From JANPCX01 sp031431125 (lineage in GTDB: Bacteria > Pseudomonadota > Gammaproteobacteria > Burkholderiales > Burkholderiaceae_C), in NCBI GenBank assembly GCA_031431125.1, contig JANPCX010000056.1, positions 1 through 64,000 on the forward strand: a DNA stretch of 64,000 nucleotides, in the 5' to 3' direction. Below, one piece after another: positions 1-8,425 of the stretch. The position numbers were made by a program, and so were the translations under genes. Each line of letters opens with the position of its first letter. The first letter of the stretch is position 1. The notes below the pieces were generated by a model, which saw only the letters and a program-made list of their open reading frames with translations, was not told the origin of the DNA and searched no databases.

Positions 1-422
1 ACCATGTCGCATTTGTTCAGGAAGACGATGATGTAAGGCACGCCCACTTGGCGAGCCAAGAGGATGTGCTCGCGGGTTTGGGGCATGGGGCCGTCAGCAG
101 CCGAGCACACCAAAATCGCACCGTCCATTTGCGCCGCGCCGGTGATCATGTTCTTCACATAGTCGGCGTGCCCGGGGCAGTCGACGTGGGCGTAGTGGCG
201 GTTCTTGGTTTCGTATTCAACGTGCGCGGTGTTGATGGTGATGCCGCGCGCCTTTTCTTCTGGTGCCGCGTCAATCTGGTCATACGCCTTGGCTTCGCCG
301 CCGAAGAGCTTGCTCAGCACCGTGGTGATGGCCGCTGTCAGCGTCGTCTTGCCGTGGTCCACGTGTCCAATCGTGCCCACGTTCACGTGGGGCTTGGTAC
401 GCTCAAATTTGCCTTTTGCCAT
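1..422 (-). CDS. tuf: Elongation factor Tu, N-terminal part (gene runs off the left edge)
   Basis: EF-Tu is the GTPase that delivers aminoacyl-tRNA to the ribosome. The minus strand encodes MAKGKFERTKPHVNVGTIGH at its N-terminus, then the P-loop GHVDHGKT, the switch I region (RGITI) and DCPGHADYVKNM (G3, DxxG), and reaches the NKCD region at the window edge. About 140 of the usual ~396 residues are present. The ATG at 420-422 is preceded on the minus strand by GAGGAGCTGAAGAAC, a good ribosome binding site. It lies directly downstream of three tRNA genes, the classic tRNA-tufB layout, and is probably co-transcribed with them. Burkholderiales usually carry two near-identical tuf copies, so this may be one of two. 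Identification is certain; only the truncation limits it. Confidence 0.97.
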   Translation of the reverse strand, partial: MAKGKFERTKPHVNVGTIGHVDHGKTTLTAAITTVLSKLFGGEAKAYDQIDAAPEEKARGITINTAHVEYETKNRHYAHVDCPGHADYVKNMITGAAQMDGAILVCSAADGPMPQTREHILLARQVGVPYIIVFLNKCDM

Positions 423-499
423 GTTCTTCAGCTCCTCAAATCGCGATAAAAATGCTCAGGAAATGCCTAGAAAGGGTTCAAAAAAAACACACCGAAATT

Positions 500-575
<76 letters not shown>

Positions 576-660
576 GAATATCAATCACTCACTGCTGCAT
601 GCAGGCACAGGCTTGACCCTTCCAAAATCAAACCTCTGCCAGCAAACAACCCATCATTCC

Positions 661-734
661 TGGAGCGGGAGACGGGAATCGAACCCGCGTCATTAGCTTG
701 GAAGGCTAGGGTTCTACCATTGAACTACCCCCGC
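661..734 (-). tRNA. glyT: tRNA-Gly (anticodon TCC)
   Basis: A 74-nt minus-strand tRNA with encoded CCA. The acceptor stem pairs GCGGGGG with CTCCCGC. The anticodon loop CTTCCAA gives anticodon TCC (GGA/GGG codons). The T-arm carries GGTTCGATTCC. It lies between tRNA-Tyr and tRNA-Thr, the glyT position. The first base pair of the anticodon stem appears to be a C-A mismatch. Confidence 0.95.
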
Positions 735-775
735 TCGGGAGCCTTACAAAACCACTCTTACAAAGACCTCTCGCC

Positions 776-861
776 TGGTGGAGGAGGCTGGATTCGAACC
801 AGCGTAGGCGTAAGCCAACAGATTTACAGTCTGCCCCCTTTAGCCACTCGGGCACCCCTCC
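776..861 (-). tRNA. tyrU: tRNA-Tyr (anticodon GTA)
   Basis: An 86-nt class II tRNA on the minus strand with a long variable arm and encoded CCA. The acceptor stem pairs GGAGGGG with CTCCTCC. The anticodon arm CAGACTGTAAATCTG gives anticodon GTA. It is the first gene of the tRNA-Tyr/Gly/Thr-tuf cluster, so the cluster promoter should lie just upstream, between it and the gene ending at 920. Confidence 0.95.
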
Positions 862-919
862 GGCGAGCCTTCTAGTATAACACTTCTGCGTTGGCTTGGG
901 CAATTCGGGGGATGGCGGC

Positions 920-1570
920 TCAGCCCTCCAGTTGGGACGAAACCTGGTCCAGCCAGATTTTTTGGAGGTCGGCCCGCTGCGGCAAGGGGTGACGAAAAGC
1001 CGTCAAACCCTCCGGAACGCCCAAGACCGGGTGCCCAGTCAAGGCCTTCAAGGCTTGTTCCGCCCATGGTTGCAGGGTGGGGTTCAGGCCCCAGGCGCGT
1101 AATACCGGGGTGGTGACGGGCCCCAGGGCCTGGGTCAGTTCGGCTTGCCGTTGCGGGGAAAACATGGAATGGCTGGAATCCGCAGCGTATTGCCCCAGTT
1201 TGACGAAGAGTTCGGCACTTTTGGGGGTGCGCAAGTCCGACAAATTCAGCACGCGGGCGTGCCGCCATGTTTTGCCGTTGGCTTGGGCCCGCAACATCAG
1301 GCGAAGTATTTGGTACTGAGTGTTGTCCGGACGCGTCGGCACAAAACCTTGGTGGTTGTCCATGCTGGGTAAAGGCTGGGAGGACCCAGGGTTCATCATC
1401 ACCACGACCAAATCAGCGGGTGAGGCGATGGCCTGTGCCGGGCTCCAGTCCACCGGGAAGAGCTCCAAGTGGCTGCGCAGCCGCTCCGGCGTTCCCGCGA
1501 TCGTGGTTTCGTAAAAACGGCCCCAAACTTGAAATCGGGTCAGCAACTCGCTGGCGGGCCACCAGCTCAT
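920..1570 (-). CDS. DUF1643-like hypothetical protein at the end of the trp operon
   Basis: A 216-residue soluble protein with no signal peptide or membrane segment. The segment around residues 50-95 (VVVMMNPGSSQPLPS, then NTQYQILRLM) resembles the core of DUF1643 proteins, which have no firm biochemical role. Its ATG overlaps the trpC stop by 4 bp, so it is probably translated by coupling with trpC and belongs to the trp transcript. Nothing in the sequence links it to tryptophan synthesis. The DUF assignment is by pattern recall and needs a profile search. The reading frame itself is well supported by the overlap and by codon usage like that of its neighbours. Confidence 0.7.
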   Translation of the reverse strand: MSWWPASELLTRFQVWGRFYETTIAGTPERLRSHLELFPVDWSPAQAIASPADLVVVMMNPGSSQPLPSMDNHQGFVPTRPDNTQYQILRLMLRAQANGKTWRHARVLNLSDLRTPKSAELFVKLGQYAADSSHSMFSPQRQAELTQALGPVTTPVLRAWGLNPTLQPWAEQALKALTGHPVLGVPEGLTAFRHPLPQRADLQKIWLDQVSSQLEG

Positions 1571-2355
1571 GTGAACAGAGCGGCCAAAGCCAACCCGGGG
1601 TTGTCGGCACGCATAAAGGCCTCACCGACCAAAAAGGCATGCACTTGCGCGGCACGCATGCGCTGCACATCGGCTTGGCCCAAGATGCCACTTTCGGTCA
1701 CGAGCAGGCGGTCTGCCGGTACGTGGGGCAACAAACCCAAGGTCACGTCCAAACTGACTTCAAAGGTGCGCAAGTTGCGGTTGTTGATGCCGACCAGCGG
1801 CGTTTTCAACCGCAAGGCGCGGTCCAATTCAAAGCCATTGTGCACTTCCACGAGCACAGCCATGCCCAGGGCCAGGGCTTGCGCTTCCAAATCCATCATC
1901 AGCGCGTCGTCCAGGCAAGCGGCGATGAGCAAGATGCAGTCGGCCCCCATGGCCCGGGCGTCGTACACCTGGTAAGCGTCGACCATGAAATCTTTGCGCA
2001 GCACGGGCAAAGCGCAAGCAGCACGCGCTTGTTGCAAGTAAGCAGTACAGCCTTGAAAAAAGGATACGTCGGTGAGCACGCTCAAACAAGCAGCACCGTG
2101 TTCGGCATAGGCCATCGCAACCTCGGCAGGCACGAAATGTTCGCGCAGCACCCCTTTGCTGGGACTGGCCTTCTTGACTTCAGCAATCACGGCTGCCCGA
2201 CCTTGGGTGATGCATGTGCGCATCGCTTGGACGAAATCACGCTGGCCACCCAATGATTCCGCGTCGCGACGCAGACTGGCCAAATCACGGTGGGCGCGCG
2301 CAACACGAATCTCCTCGTGTTTGACGGCCACAATTTTGTTCAGGATGTCACTCAT
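1567..2355 (-). CDS. trpC: Indole-3-glycerol-phosphate synthase
   Basis: Converts carboxyphenylaminodeoxyribulose phosphate to indole-3-glycerol phosphate in tryptophan synthesis. The 262 residues match the monofunctional family length. Visible (beta/alpha)8-barrel motifs include VKKASPSKG (catalytic Lys), VLRKDFMVDAYQV, EVHNGFELDRAL, VGINNRNLRTF and LVTESGI. The start ATG overlaps the trpD stop by 4 bp, and its own stop overlaps the DUF1643-like gene. It is not fused to trpF, unlike the enterobacterial enzyme. Confidence 0.97.
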   Translation of the reverse strand: MSDILNKIVAVKHEEIRVARAHRDLASLRRDAESLGGQRDFVQAMRTCITQGRAAVIAEVKKASPSKGVLREHFVPAEVAMAYAEHGAACLSVLTDVSFFQGCTAYLQQARAACALPVLRKDFMVDAYQVYDARAMGADCILLIAACLDDALMMDLEAQALALGMAVLVEVHNGFELDRALRLKTPLVGINNRNLRTFEVSLDVTLGLLPHVPADRLLVTESGILGQADVQRMRAAQVHAFLVGEAFMRADNPGLALAALFT

Positions 2356-3398
2356 GGTGCACTGACAGACGATGCAAATGCCTGGGTACGCGAAACAAAC
2401 TGCTCCAGCTTCTTCAACGCAGCGCCTGAAACCAGTGCTGCACGCGCCAACTGCACGCCTTGTGCAATGTCAGCCGCGACATTGGCTGCATAAAGGGCCA
2501 CACCAGCATTGAGCAGAACAATGTCGCGTGCGGCACTGGCCTCGTTGCGCAACACGGCCATCAACATGGATTTGGACTGCTCGGGGTTGTCGACCTTCAA
2601 GGCACGCTGGCTGCTCATGGCAAAACCAAAATCTTCGGGGTGGATCTCGTATTCGCTGATTTGCCCGTTGTGCAACTCGCCCACCAGGGTGGCGGCCCCG
2701 AGAGAGACTTCGTCCATGCCATCACGACCATAAACCACCAGCGCATGTTCAGCGCCGAGGCGCTGCAAGGCGCGTACTTGAATGCCCACCAAATCGGCGT
2801 GAAAAACACCCATCAGGATGTTGGGTGCAGAGGCGGGGTTGGTCAGCGGCCCCAGGATATTGAAGAGGGTGCGCACCCCCAGCTCTTTGCGCACCGGTGC
2901 GACGTTTTTCATCGCCGGGTGGTGGTTGGGGGCAAACATGAAACCGATGCCCGTCTCTGCGATGCAGTCGGCAATTTGGATGGGCGACAAAGTGAGCTTG
3001 ACCCCCAAGGCTTCCAACACATCGGCACTGCCCGATTTGCTGGAGACGCTGCGCCCGCCATGTTTGCTGACACGCGCACCGGCGGCCGCCGCCACAAACA
3101 TGGTGCAGGTGGAAATGTTGAAGGTGTGCGAGCCATCACCGCCTGTGCCCACGATGTCGACCAAATGCTGGCGGTCGGCCACCTCCACCTTGGTGGAGTA
3201 CTCGCGCATGACTTGCGCTGCGGCCGTGATCTCACCGATGGTTTCTTTCTTGATGCGCAGGCCCACCAGCAGCGCCGCCATCATCACCGGTGACATCTCG
3301 CCAGACATGATGCGGCGCATCAGCGCCAACATCTCATCATGAAAAATTTCGCGGTGTTCGATAACGCGGCCCAAGGCCTCGTGGTCGGTGATGCTCAT
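2352..3398 (-). CDS. trpD: Anthranilate phosphoribosyltransferase
   Basis: Transfers phosphoribose from PRPP to anthranilate, the second step of the tryptophan branch. At 348 residues it is a normal stand-alone TrpD. The PRPP-binding loop VGTGGDGSHTFNIST is intact, followed by KHGGRSVSSKSGSADVLEALG and the PVRKELGVRTLFNILGPLTN segment. It begins 13 bp after the threonine aldolase stop and overlaps trpC by 4 bp, so it is in the same minus-strand operon. Unlike enterobacterial TrpD it carries no fused glutamine amidotransferase; that function is the separate trpG here. Confidence 0.97.
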   Translation of the reverse strand: MSITDHEALGRVIEHREIFHDEMLALMRRIMSGEMSPVMMAALLVGLRIKKETIGEITAAAQVMREYSTKVEVADRQHLVDIVGTGGDGSHTFNISTCTMFVAAAAGARVSKHGGRSVSSKSGSADVLEALGVKLTLSPIQIADCIAETGIGFMFAPNHHPAMKNVAPVRKELGVRTLFNILGPLTNPASAPNILMGVFHADLVGIQVRALQRLGAEHALVVYGRDGMDEVSLGAATLVGELHNGQISEYEIHPEDFGFAMSSQRALKVDNPEQSKSMLMAVLRNEASAARDIVLLNAGVALYAANVAADIAQGVQLARAALVSGAALKKLEQFVSRTQAFASSVSAP

Positions 3399-3411
3399 CG
3401 CTTTGCTCCGA

Positions 3412-4470
3412 TCAAACTTTGGTTTTTAAACAGTATTCGCGTACCGCGGCCACCGTGCGATCTATGCCTTGGGCATCCACATCCATGTGGGTGACAAAGC
3501 GCAAACGGTACATGCCGGTGTTGGCTTCGATGCCGTGGACAGCCAAGCTCTCCAGCAGCGCCCCCATGCGCTCTCGTGTTTCGCCCACAAAATCGACGAA
3601 AACGATATTGGTATCAGGTGCCACCACGTGCAGCTCAGGGATACCGGCAAGCCCGTCAGCGAGGCGCCGGGCGAGCGCGTGGTCTTGTGCCAACCGCCCA
3701 ACATGGTGGTCCAGCGCGTAGGAAGCCGCAGCTGCCAGCAGACCGGCCTGGCGCATCGCGCCACCGGCCATTTTGCGCACACGGTGCGCACGCGCGATGA
3801 ACTCCCTAGAGCCGCACAGGGCAGAACCCACCGGTGCACCCAACCCCTTGCTAAAGCAAACCGACACCGAATCAAAACATTGCGCAATGCGGCGGGCTTC
3901 AGCCCTCACGTCACCGCCGGTTTGCTCAGCCTGGGCCGTTGCGGCATTGAACAGGCGCGCGCCGTCCAGGTGCCGCAACAGGCCCTTGCTTTTGGCCAGC
4001 GCGCTCGCCTGCTCGATATAGGCCATCGGCAGCAACCTGCCACCAAAAGTATTTTCCAGCGCGAGTAAACGGGTGCGCGCGAAATGCGCATCGTCGGGTT
4101 TGATCGCCGCCTCGATGTCAGCCAGGGCCAACGTGCCATCAGGTTGATGACTTAGCGGCTGAGGTTGCACGCTACCGAACACCGCCGCGCCACCACCTTC
4201 CCAGCGGTAGCAATGCGCTAGTTGGCCGACAATGTATTCGTCTCCGCGCTGGCAGTGGCTCAGGATTGCGCAGAGATTGCTTTGTGTGCCCGTAGGTACA
4301 AATAAGGCCGCCTCATACCCCAGCAGGTCCGCAATTTTTCTCTGCAATGCGTTGACGCTCGGATCGTCGCCAAACACGTCATCGCCTAGCTCGGCGGCCA
4401 TCATCGCCTCGCGCATGCCCGCAGTAGGCCGCGTGACGGTGTCGCTGCGTAAATCCACGAGCGGCATCAT
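3412..4470 (-). CDS. ltaE: Low-specificity L-threonine aldolase, inserted in the trp operon
   Basis: PLP enzyme of fold type I that cleaves L-threonine/L-allo-threonine to glycine and acetaldehyde. The 352 residues open with VDLRSDTVTRPT, the family hallmark. FGDDPSVNALQ and the Schiff-base region SVCFSKGLGAPVGSAL (Lys in SKG) follow. The ATG overlaps the trpG stop by 4 bp and the stop lies 13 bp before trpD, so it is translationally embedded between trpG and trpD. The reason is not evident; a link through glycine/serine supply to TrpB would be inference. A second ATG three bases downstream is also possible. Confidence 0.92.
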   Translation of the reverse strand: MMPLVDLRSDTVTRPTAGMREAMMAAELGDDVFGDDPSVNALQRKIADLLGYEAALFVPTGTQSNLCAILSHCQRGDEYIVGQLAHCYRWEGGGAAVFGSVQPQPLSHQPDGTLALADIEAAIKPDDAHFARTRLLALENTFGGRLLPMAYIEQASALAKSKGLLRHLDGARLFNAATAQAEQTGGDVRAEARRIAQCFDSVSVCFSKGLGAPVGSALCGSREFIARAHRVRKMAGGAMRQAGLLAAAASYALDHHVGRLAQDHALARRLADGLAGIPELHVVAPDTNIVFVDFVGETRERMGALLESLAVHGIEANTGMYRLRFVTHMDVDAQGIDRTVAAVREYCLKTKV

Positions 4471-5051
4471 GGCTTTAGATCTAAAAAGTTTTTCAGCATG
4501 GCGTGCCCATGTTCAGTCAGGATGGACTCGGGGTGAAACTGCACACCTTCCAGCGGCGTTTTCGTGCCCGCCAATTCGCGGTGGCGAACGCCCATGATTT
4601 CGCCATCGTCGGTGGTGGCGCTCACCTCCAGCACGGCGGGCAAAGTCTCGCGCTCAATCGCCAAGGAGTGGTAACGAATGACGCTGAACTGCTCGGGCAA
4701 ATCGCTGAACACGCCGCGCTTGTCGGTGCGGATGGTGCTGGCCTTGCCATGCATTTGCACTTGGGCGCGAATGACTTTGCCGCCCAGGGCTGCGCCTATG
4801 CTTTGATGGCCCAAACACACGCCCAAGAGTGGCAACTTGCCGGTGAAGTATTGAATGGCTTCAAGACAAATACCCGCCTCCTTGGGTGAACAAGGGCCGG
4901 GTGACAGCACCAAACGGTCGGGCTTGAGTGCCGCCACACCTTGCACGGTGATTTCGTCGTTGCGAAACACCCGCACGTCTTCCCCCAGCTCGGCAAAATA
5001 CTGCACCAGGTTGAAGGTGAAGCTGTCGTAGTTGTCGATCATGAGCAACAT
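4467..5051 (-). CDS. trpG: Anthranilate synthase component II (glutamine amidotransferase)
   Basis: Supplies ammonia from glutamine to TrpE. Starting at the ATG at 5049-5051 gives 194 residues beginning MLLMIDNYDSFTFNL, the canonical TrpG/PabA N-terminus; the frame stays open 27 bp further but without family homology. The class I amidotransferase triad is visible: nucleophile Cys in GVCLGHQSIG, and His/Glu in VQFHPESI. It follows trpE by 78 bp and overlaps ltaE by 4 bp. Such subunits can serve both anthranilate and 4-amino-4-deoxychorismate synthases, but the operon position favours TrpG. Confidence 0.96.
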   Translation of the reverse strand: MLLMIDNYDSFTFNLVQYFAELGEDVRVFRNDEITVQGVAALKPDRLVLSPGPCSPKEAGICLEAIQYFTGKLPLLGVCLGHQSIGAALGGKVIRAQVQMHGKASTIRTDKRGVFSDLPEQFSVIRYHSLAIERETLPAVLEVSATTDDGEIMGVRHRELAGTKTPLEGVQFHPESILTEHGHAMLKNFLDLKP

Positions 5052-5129
5052 GTCAGGACTCCCGCCGGACCGTCCCAAGGGAGGCCAGCGCCCCCTTGGG
5101 GGGCAGTGAATGAAATGAACGTGGGGGCG

Positions 5130-6632
5130 TCATAGACCCTCCTCGACGAGTTCAGCGGCACGTAAGAGCGCACGGGCTTTGTGTTCGGTTTCTCTCCATT
5201 CCAGCTCTGGGACGGAGTCGGCGACCACCCCCGCAGCAGCCTGCACATGCAACACGCCGTCTTTGATGATGCCGGTGCGGATGGCAATGGCCACGTCCAT
5301 GTCGCCCGCAAAACTTAGGTAACCGCAAGCGCCGCCGTAAATGCCGCGTTTGACGGGTTCTAACTCGTCGATGATTTCCATCGCCCGCACTTTGGGTGCG
5401 CCAGTCAGCGTGCCCGCTGGGAAAGTGGCTTTGAGCACATCCAAATTCGTGGTGCCTTCTTTGAGCAAACCCTCGACGTTGCTGACGATGTGCATCACAT
5501 GCGAGTAACGCTCCACCACGAAGGCTTCAGTGACCTTGACACTGCCGGTTTTGGCGATGCGGCCGATGTCGTTGCGGGCCAGATCGATGAGCATCAAATG
5601 TTCGGCGCGTTCTTTGGGGTCGGCGCTCAATTCCAACTCCATTGCTTTGTCGAGCTCGGGTGTGGCGCCGCGCGGCCGGGTTCCTGCCAGGGGGCGAATG
5701 GTGACTTTGGCACCCTCAGTCGTTTTCTCTTGGCGCACCAAAATTTCCGGGGAAGCACCGACGATTTGGAAGTCGCCCATGTCGTAGAAATACATGTAAG
5801 GCGACGGGTTAAGCGAGCGTAGCGCTCGGTACAGGCTGAGTGGGCTTTGGGTGTATTTTTTTGACATGCGCTGGCCAATTTGCACCTGCATCATGTCGCC
5901 CGCTGCAATGTAGTCTTTGCTCTTCAATACAGCCGCGATGTAGTCCTCTTTGGCAAACGAGCGCTGCACCGCTTGCGGCGCAGTCGGCTCCACCGTCGGT
6001 GCCGCAACGCTGCGTTGCAAGGCCAGTTTGAGTTCTTCCAAACGCCGCTTAGCGCGTGCGTAGGCTTGCGGCTCCGCGGGATTGGCGTAGACGATGAGGG
6101 ACAGACGGTTAGAGAGGTTGTCGATCACCGCCAATTCTTCGCACTGCAGCAGCAAGATGTCCGGTGTGCCTATGGTGTCGGGCAAGGGTTTGGTGGGCTG
6201 GGCCAATTTGGTCTCGACATAACGCACCGCGTCGTAACCAAAGTAACCTGCCAAGCCGCCACAAAAACGCGGCATGCCTTCGAGCAAGGCCACCTTGAAT
6301 CGCTGTTGGTAGGTTGCGATGAAATCGAGCGGGTTGCCGCGGTGGGTTTCGACGACCTCGCCGTCGGTCACCACTTCGGTCAAGGCGTTGTCGCCAAAGC
6401 CCCGAGCGCGCAGCAAAGTGCGGGCGGGTAAACCAATGAAGGAATAGCGGCCAAAACGCTCGCCGCCGACCACCGATTCAAGCAAGAAACTCCGGGCGCC
6501 GCCCCCATCGACATAGGCGAGTTTGAGGTAAAGCGACAGCGGGGTTTCAAGGTCGGCAAAGGCCTGGGCCATCACGGGGATGCGGTTGTGGCCCGTTGAT
6601 GCCAAGGCGTTAAATTCAGTTTCAGAAATCAT
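5130..6632 (-). CDS. trpE: Anthranilate synthase component I
   Basis: Converts chorismate plus ammonia to anthranilate, the committed step. The 500 residues show the N-terminal feedback site LLESVVGGERFGRYS, matching the LLES-x10-S tryptophan-binding motif, so the enzyme should be tryptophan-inhibited. The chorismate-binding domain has GDMMQVQIGQRM, IRPLAGTRPRG, DLARNDIGR and FPAGTLTGAPK. It is the first gene of the minus-strand trp operon (trpE-trpG-ltaE-trpD-trpC-DUF1643-like); trpF, trpB and trpA are not in the window. Confidence 0.97.
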   Translation of the reverse strand: MISETEFNALASTGHNRIPVMAQAFADLETPLSLYLKLAYVDGGGARSFLLESVVGGERFGRYSFIGLPARTLLRARGFGDNALTEVVTDGEVVETHRGNPLDFIATYQQRFKVALLEGMPRFCGGLAGYFGYDAVRYVETKLAQPTKPLPDTIGTPDILLLQCEELAVIDNLSNRLSLIVYANPAEPQAYARAKRRLEELKLALQRSVAAPTVEPTAPQAVQRSFAKEDYIAAVLKSKDYIAAGDMMQVQIGQRMSKKYTQSPLSLYRALRSLNPSPYMYFYDMGDFQIVGASPEILVRQEKTTEGAKVTIRPLAGTRPRGATPELDKAMELELSADPKERAEHLMLIDLARNDIGRIAKTGSVKVTEAFVVERYSHVMHIVSNVEGLLKEGTTNLDVLKATFPAGTLTGAPKVRAMEIIDELEPVKRGIYGGACGYLSFAGDMDVAIAIRTGIIKDGVLHVQAAAGVVADSVPELEWRETEHKARALLRAAELVEEGL

Positions 6633-7043
6633 GGTGGCCCTCCACGGCCCGAGATGGCAGCGGTTCGTGCCGCGCGATCTCGAATGGTCTGGTGATTGAG
6701 GCCTTGGCCTCGTGGTAAGCCGGGCATCGCAAGAGCGAGGGGCGCGGCACGCAAACAGCGTGTAGCCACTGAGCCTTGGCGGCCCGAAAGCAGCTCAGCA
6801 GGTGGCGATAGGAACAGGGCCCCGCCAGGGCCAAGCTCCCCGGTCGGCCGACCCTTTGCTGTGGATTGCGTGCGTGAACATAGGGAAAAGTGTAGCAGCC
6901 AAGCGGTGACTGCCATCGGCAGTCGTACTCCAGCACTCCTTGCCACGGGTCCTCGGGGGAACCCTGGATGCATGCACCGCGGAAATTTCCTAAACTGCAC
7001 CCGCATTCATTGCACCCCGTTTGAAGTCTACAAGGATGTATTC
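6633..7043. promoter_or_regulatory. Divergent intergenic region between trpE and the cytochrome c' gene
   Basis: A 411-bp gap that should hold the trp operon promoter (minus) and the cytochrome c' promoter (plus). I see a perfect 14-bp palindrome GAGGCCTTGGCCTC at 6698-6711 and GC-rich inverted repeats near 6815-6845. I do not see a short leader peptide with tandem Trp codons followed by a hairpin and U-run, so a classical attenuator is not evident. No convincing gene lies here. Confidence 0.4.
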
Positions 7044-7496
7044 ATGAAAACTTGGATTTACGCCGCCCTGCTTTGCTGCGGCATGGTGTCTGCGCTACCT
7101 GCTGTGGCCCAGTTTGCAAAACCTGAGGACGCGATCAAGTACCGCAAATCCGCCATGTTCTTGATGAACAACCACATGGGCCGCTTGGGCGCCATGGTCA
7201 ACGGACGGGTTCCGTTTGATGCCAAAGCAGCCGCCGAAAATGCGGAAGTTGTGTTGGCATTGTCTAAACTGCCTTTCGATGCCTATGGTCCGGGAACAGA
7301 CAAGGGCGACACCCGCGCCAAACCCGAGCTTTGGGCCGAGATGGAGAAATTCAAAGCCAGCGCAGCCAAACTGCAAGACGACGCCGGGAAACTTTCCCTC
7401 GCGACCAAAGGCGGCAACTTAACCGCCATCAAGGCGGCCTATGGCGAAACCGCCAATAACTGCAAGTCTTGCCACGACGCCTACCGCAAAGACTGA
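7044..7496 (+). CDS. Cytochrome c' (periplasmic class II cytochrome c)
   Basis: A 150-residue secreted c-type cytochrome. A signal peptide (MKTWIYAALLCCGMVSALPA, cleavage after AVAQ) is followed by a four-helix domain ending in the haem motif CKSCHDAYRKD, where the two Cys bind haem and His is the axial ligand. A C-terminal CxxCH is typical of class II cytochromes c', which bind NO and other small gases. The ATG at 7044 has CAAGGATG upstream and gives a proper signal peptide; the frame is open further upstream without homology. Its 3' end overlaps the convergent lysR gene by 16 bp. Confidence 0.93.
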   Translation: MKTWIYAALLCCGMVSALPAVAQFAKPEDAIKYRKSAMFLMNNHMGRLGAMVNGRVPFDAKAAAENAEVVLALSKLPFDAYGPGTDKGDTRAKPELWAEMEKFKASAAKLQDDAGKLSLATKGGNLTAIKAAYGETANNCKSCHDAYRKD

Positions 7497-8398
7497 GCCA
7501 GCAAGCGCAGGCTCTCCTTCGCCTGCGCTTGCAAAGCAAGCTCCAGCGCGTCTACCACCCAGTTGCCGGGCCGCTGCAGCGGCCTCACCAAACTGGCTCG
7601 AAACGGAATCGACGGACTTAAACGGCGAATCACCAGGCCGCGGCCCACATGGTCCATGGCCGTCAGCGGGTTGACGATAGATACCCCCAAACCCTGGGCC
7701 ACCATGGCGCAGACGGAGGCGGCGCTCGGCGTTTCAATCTGCCGCAGCAGCAGCACGCCCTGCTGGGCAAACAGTGCATCCAGTTGTTGGCGGTAAGGGT
7801 CGGTGGCGGCCAGGCTGACAAAGGGCTGACCCGAGAAGTCGTTCAACTTGAGTTGTCTTTTGCGAGCCAGGGCATGGCCTTCGGGCAACACGGCCACTTC
7901 ATCGGCCTGCAAAAGCGCGGTTTGACGGGTGCCGGGCGGCGCGCGGTCGTGTTCGGTCAGGCCCAAATCGTGGGTTTGTGAGGCCAGCATTTGCTCTAAA
8001 AAAGGCGATTCTTGCGGCGTGATGTGCAACGAAACACCGGGATGCTGCTCAATCAAACGTTTGCAGGCACCGGGCAGCAAGGTTTGCGAAAAAACGGGCA
8101 GGCAAAGCACCGTCACCAAGCCTTGGCCGTGCAGTTTGAGCTGGGCCGCCGTCTGGCGAATGCGCTCAAGCCCAATGTGCGAACGCTGCACCTCATCGAA
8201 CAGGGCCAAGGCCTGGGTGGTGGCCCGCAAGCGGCCCCGCACACGTTCAAAAAGCGGCAGACCGGTGAGCTGCTCCATGCGCGCCAACTCGCGGCTGACC
8301 GTGGGCTGGGAAGTGAAGAGCAGCTGCGCAGCTGCAGTCACGCTGCCCGTGGTCATCAGGGCGCGGAAGACTTCGATGTGGCGGTGGGTCAACGGCAT
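7481..8398 (-). CDS. lysR: LysR, transcriptional activator of lysA
   Basis: A 305-residue LysR-type regulator closely resembling E. coli LysR: LRHIE-like N-terminus (THRHIEVFRALMTTGSVTAA), LLFTSQPTVSRELARMEQL in the helix-turn-helix, LFERVRGRL, VLCLPVFSQTLLPG and the effector-domain segment AASVCAMVAQGLGVSIVNPL. In E. coli it activates the divergent lysA in response to diaminopimelate and lysine status. Here too it is divergent from lysA (101 bp between start codons), so the same circuit is strongly indicated. The 3' end overlaps the cytochrome c' gene by 16 bp. Confidence 0.95.
   Translation of the reverse strand: MPLTHRHIEVFRALMTTGSVTAAAQLLFTSQPTVSRELARMEQLTGLPLFERVRGRLRATTQALALFDEVQRSHIGLERIRQTAAQLKLHGQGLVTVLCLPVFSQTLLPGACKRLIEQHPGVSLHITPQESPFLEQMLASQTHDLGLTEHDRAPPGTRQTALLQADEVAVLPEGHALARKRQLKLNDFSGQPFVSLAATDPYRQQLDALFAQQGVLLLRQIETPSAASVCAMVAQGLGVSIVNPLTAMDHVGRGLVIRRLSPSIPFRASLVRPLQRPGNWVVDALELALQAQAKESLRLLAQSLR
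7501..7532. terminator. Perfect 12-bp-stem hairpin inside the lysR 3' end
   Basis: GCAAGCGCAGGC (7501-7512) and GCCTGCGCTTGC (7521-7532) form a perfect 12-bp stem with an 8-nt loop, 4 bp after the cytochrome c' stop and within the last codons of the convergent lysR. There is no T-run on either strand, so intrinsic termination would be weak. It may act as a bidirectional transcription block or protect the mRNA 3' end. Confidence 0.45.
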
Positions 8399-8404
8399 GG
8401 TGTC

Positions 8405-8425
8405 ATATCCAGAATGAATGGATCA
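8405..8425. promoter_or_regulatory. Candidate LysR operator between lysR and lysA
   Basis: ATCCA-gaatgaa-TGGAT (8407-8423) is a perfect 5-7-5 inverted repeat that begins 9 bp upstream of the lysR start codon and lies about 75 bp before lysA. Size, symmetry and position fit a LysR-type recognition site that activates lysA and autoregulates lysR. No footprint data; inference from symmetry and context. Confidence 0.5.

Noticed and set aside
2460..3293. 277-codon plus-strand frame over trpD
   Set aside because: Antisense to a fully conserved trpD; composition rich in His/Gln/Gly as expected for a mirror frame; no ribosome site.
6633..7043. Possible trp leader peptide/attenuator
   Set aside because: No short frame with tandem Trp codons and no terminator hairpin with U-run before trpE; only palindromes without that arrangement.
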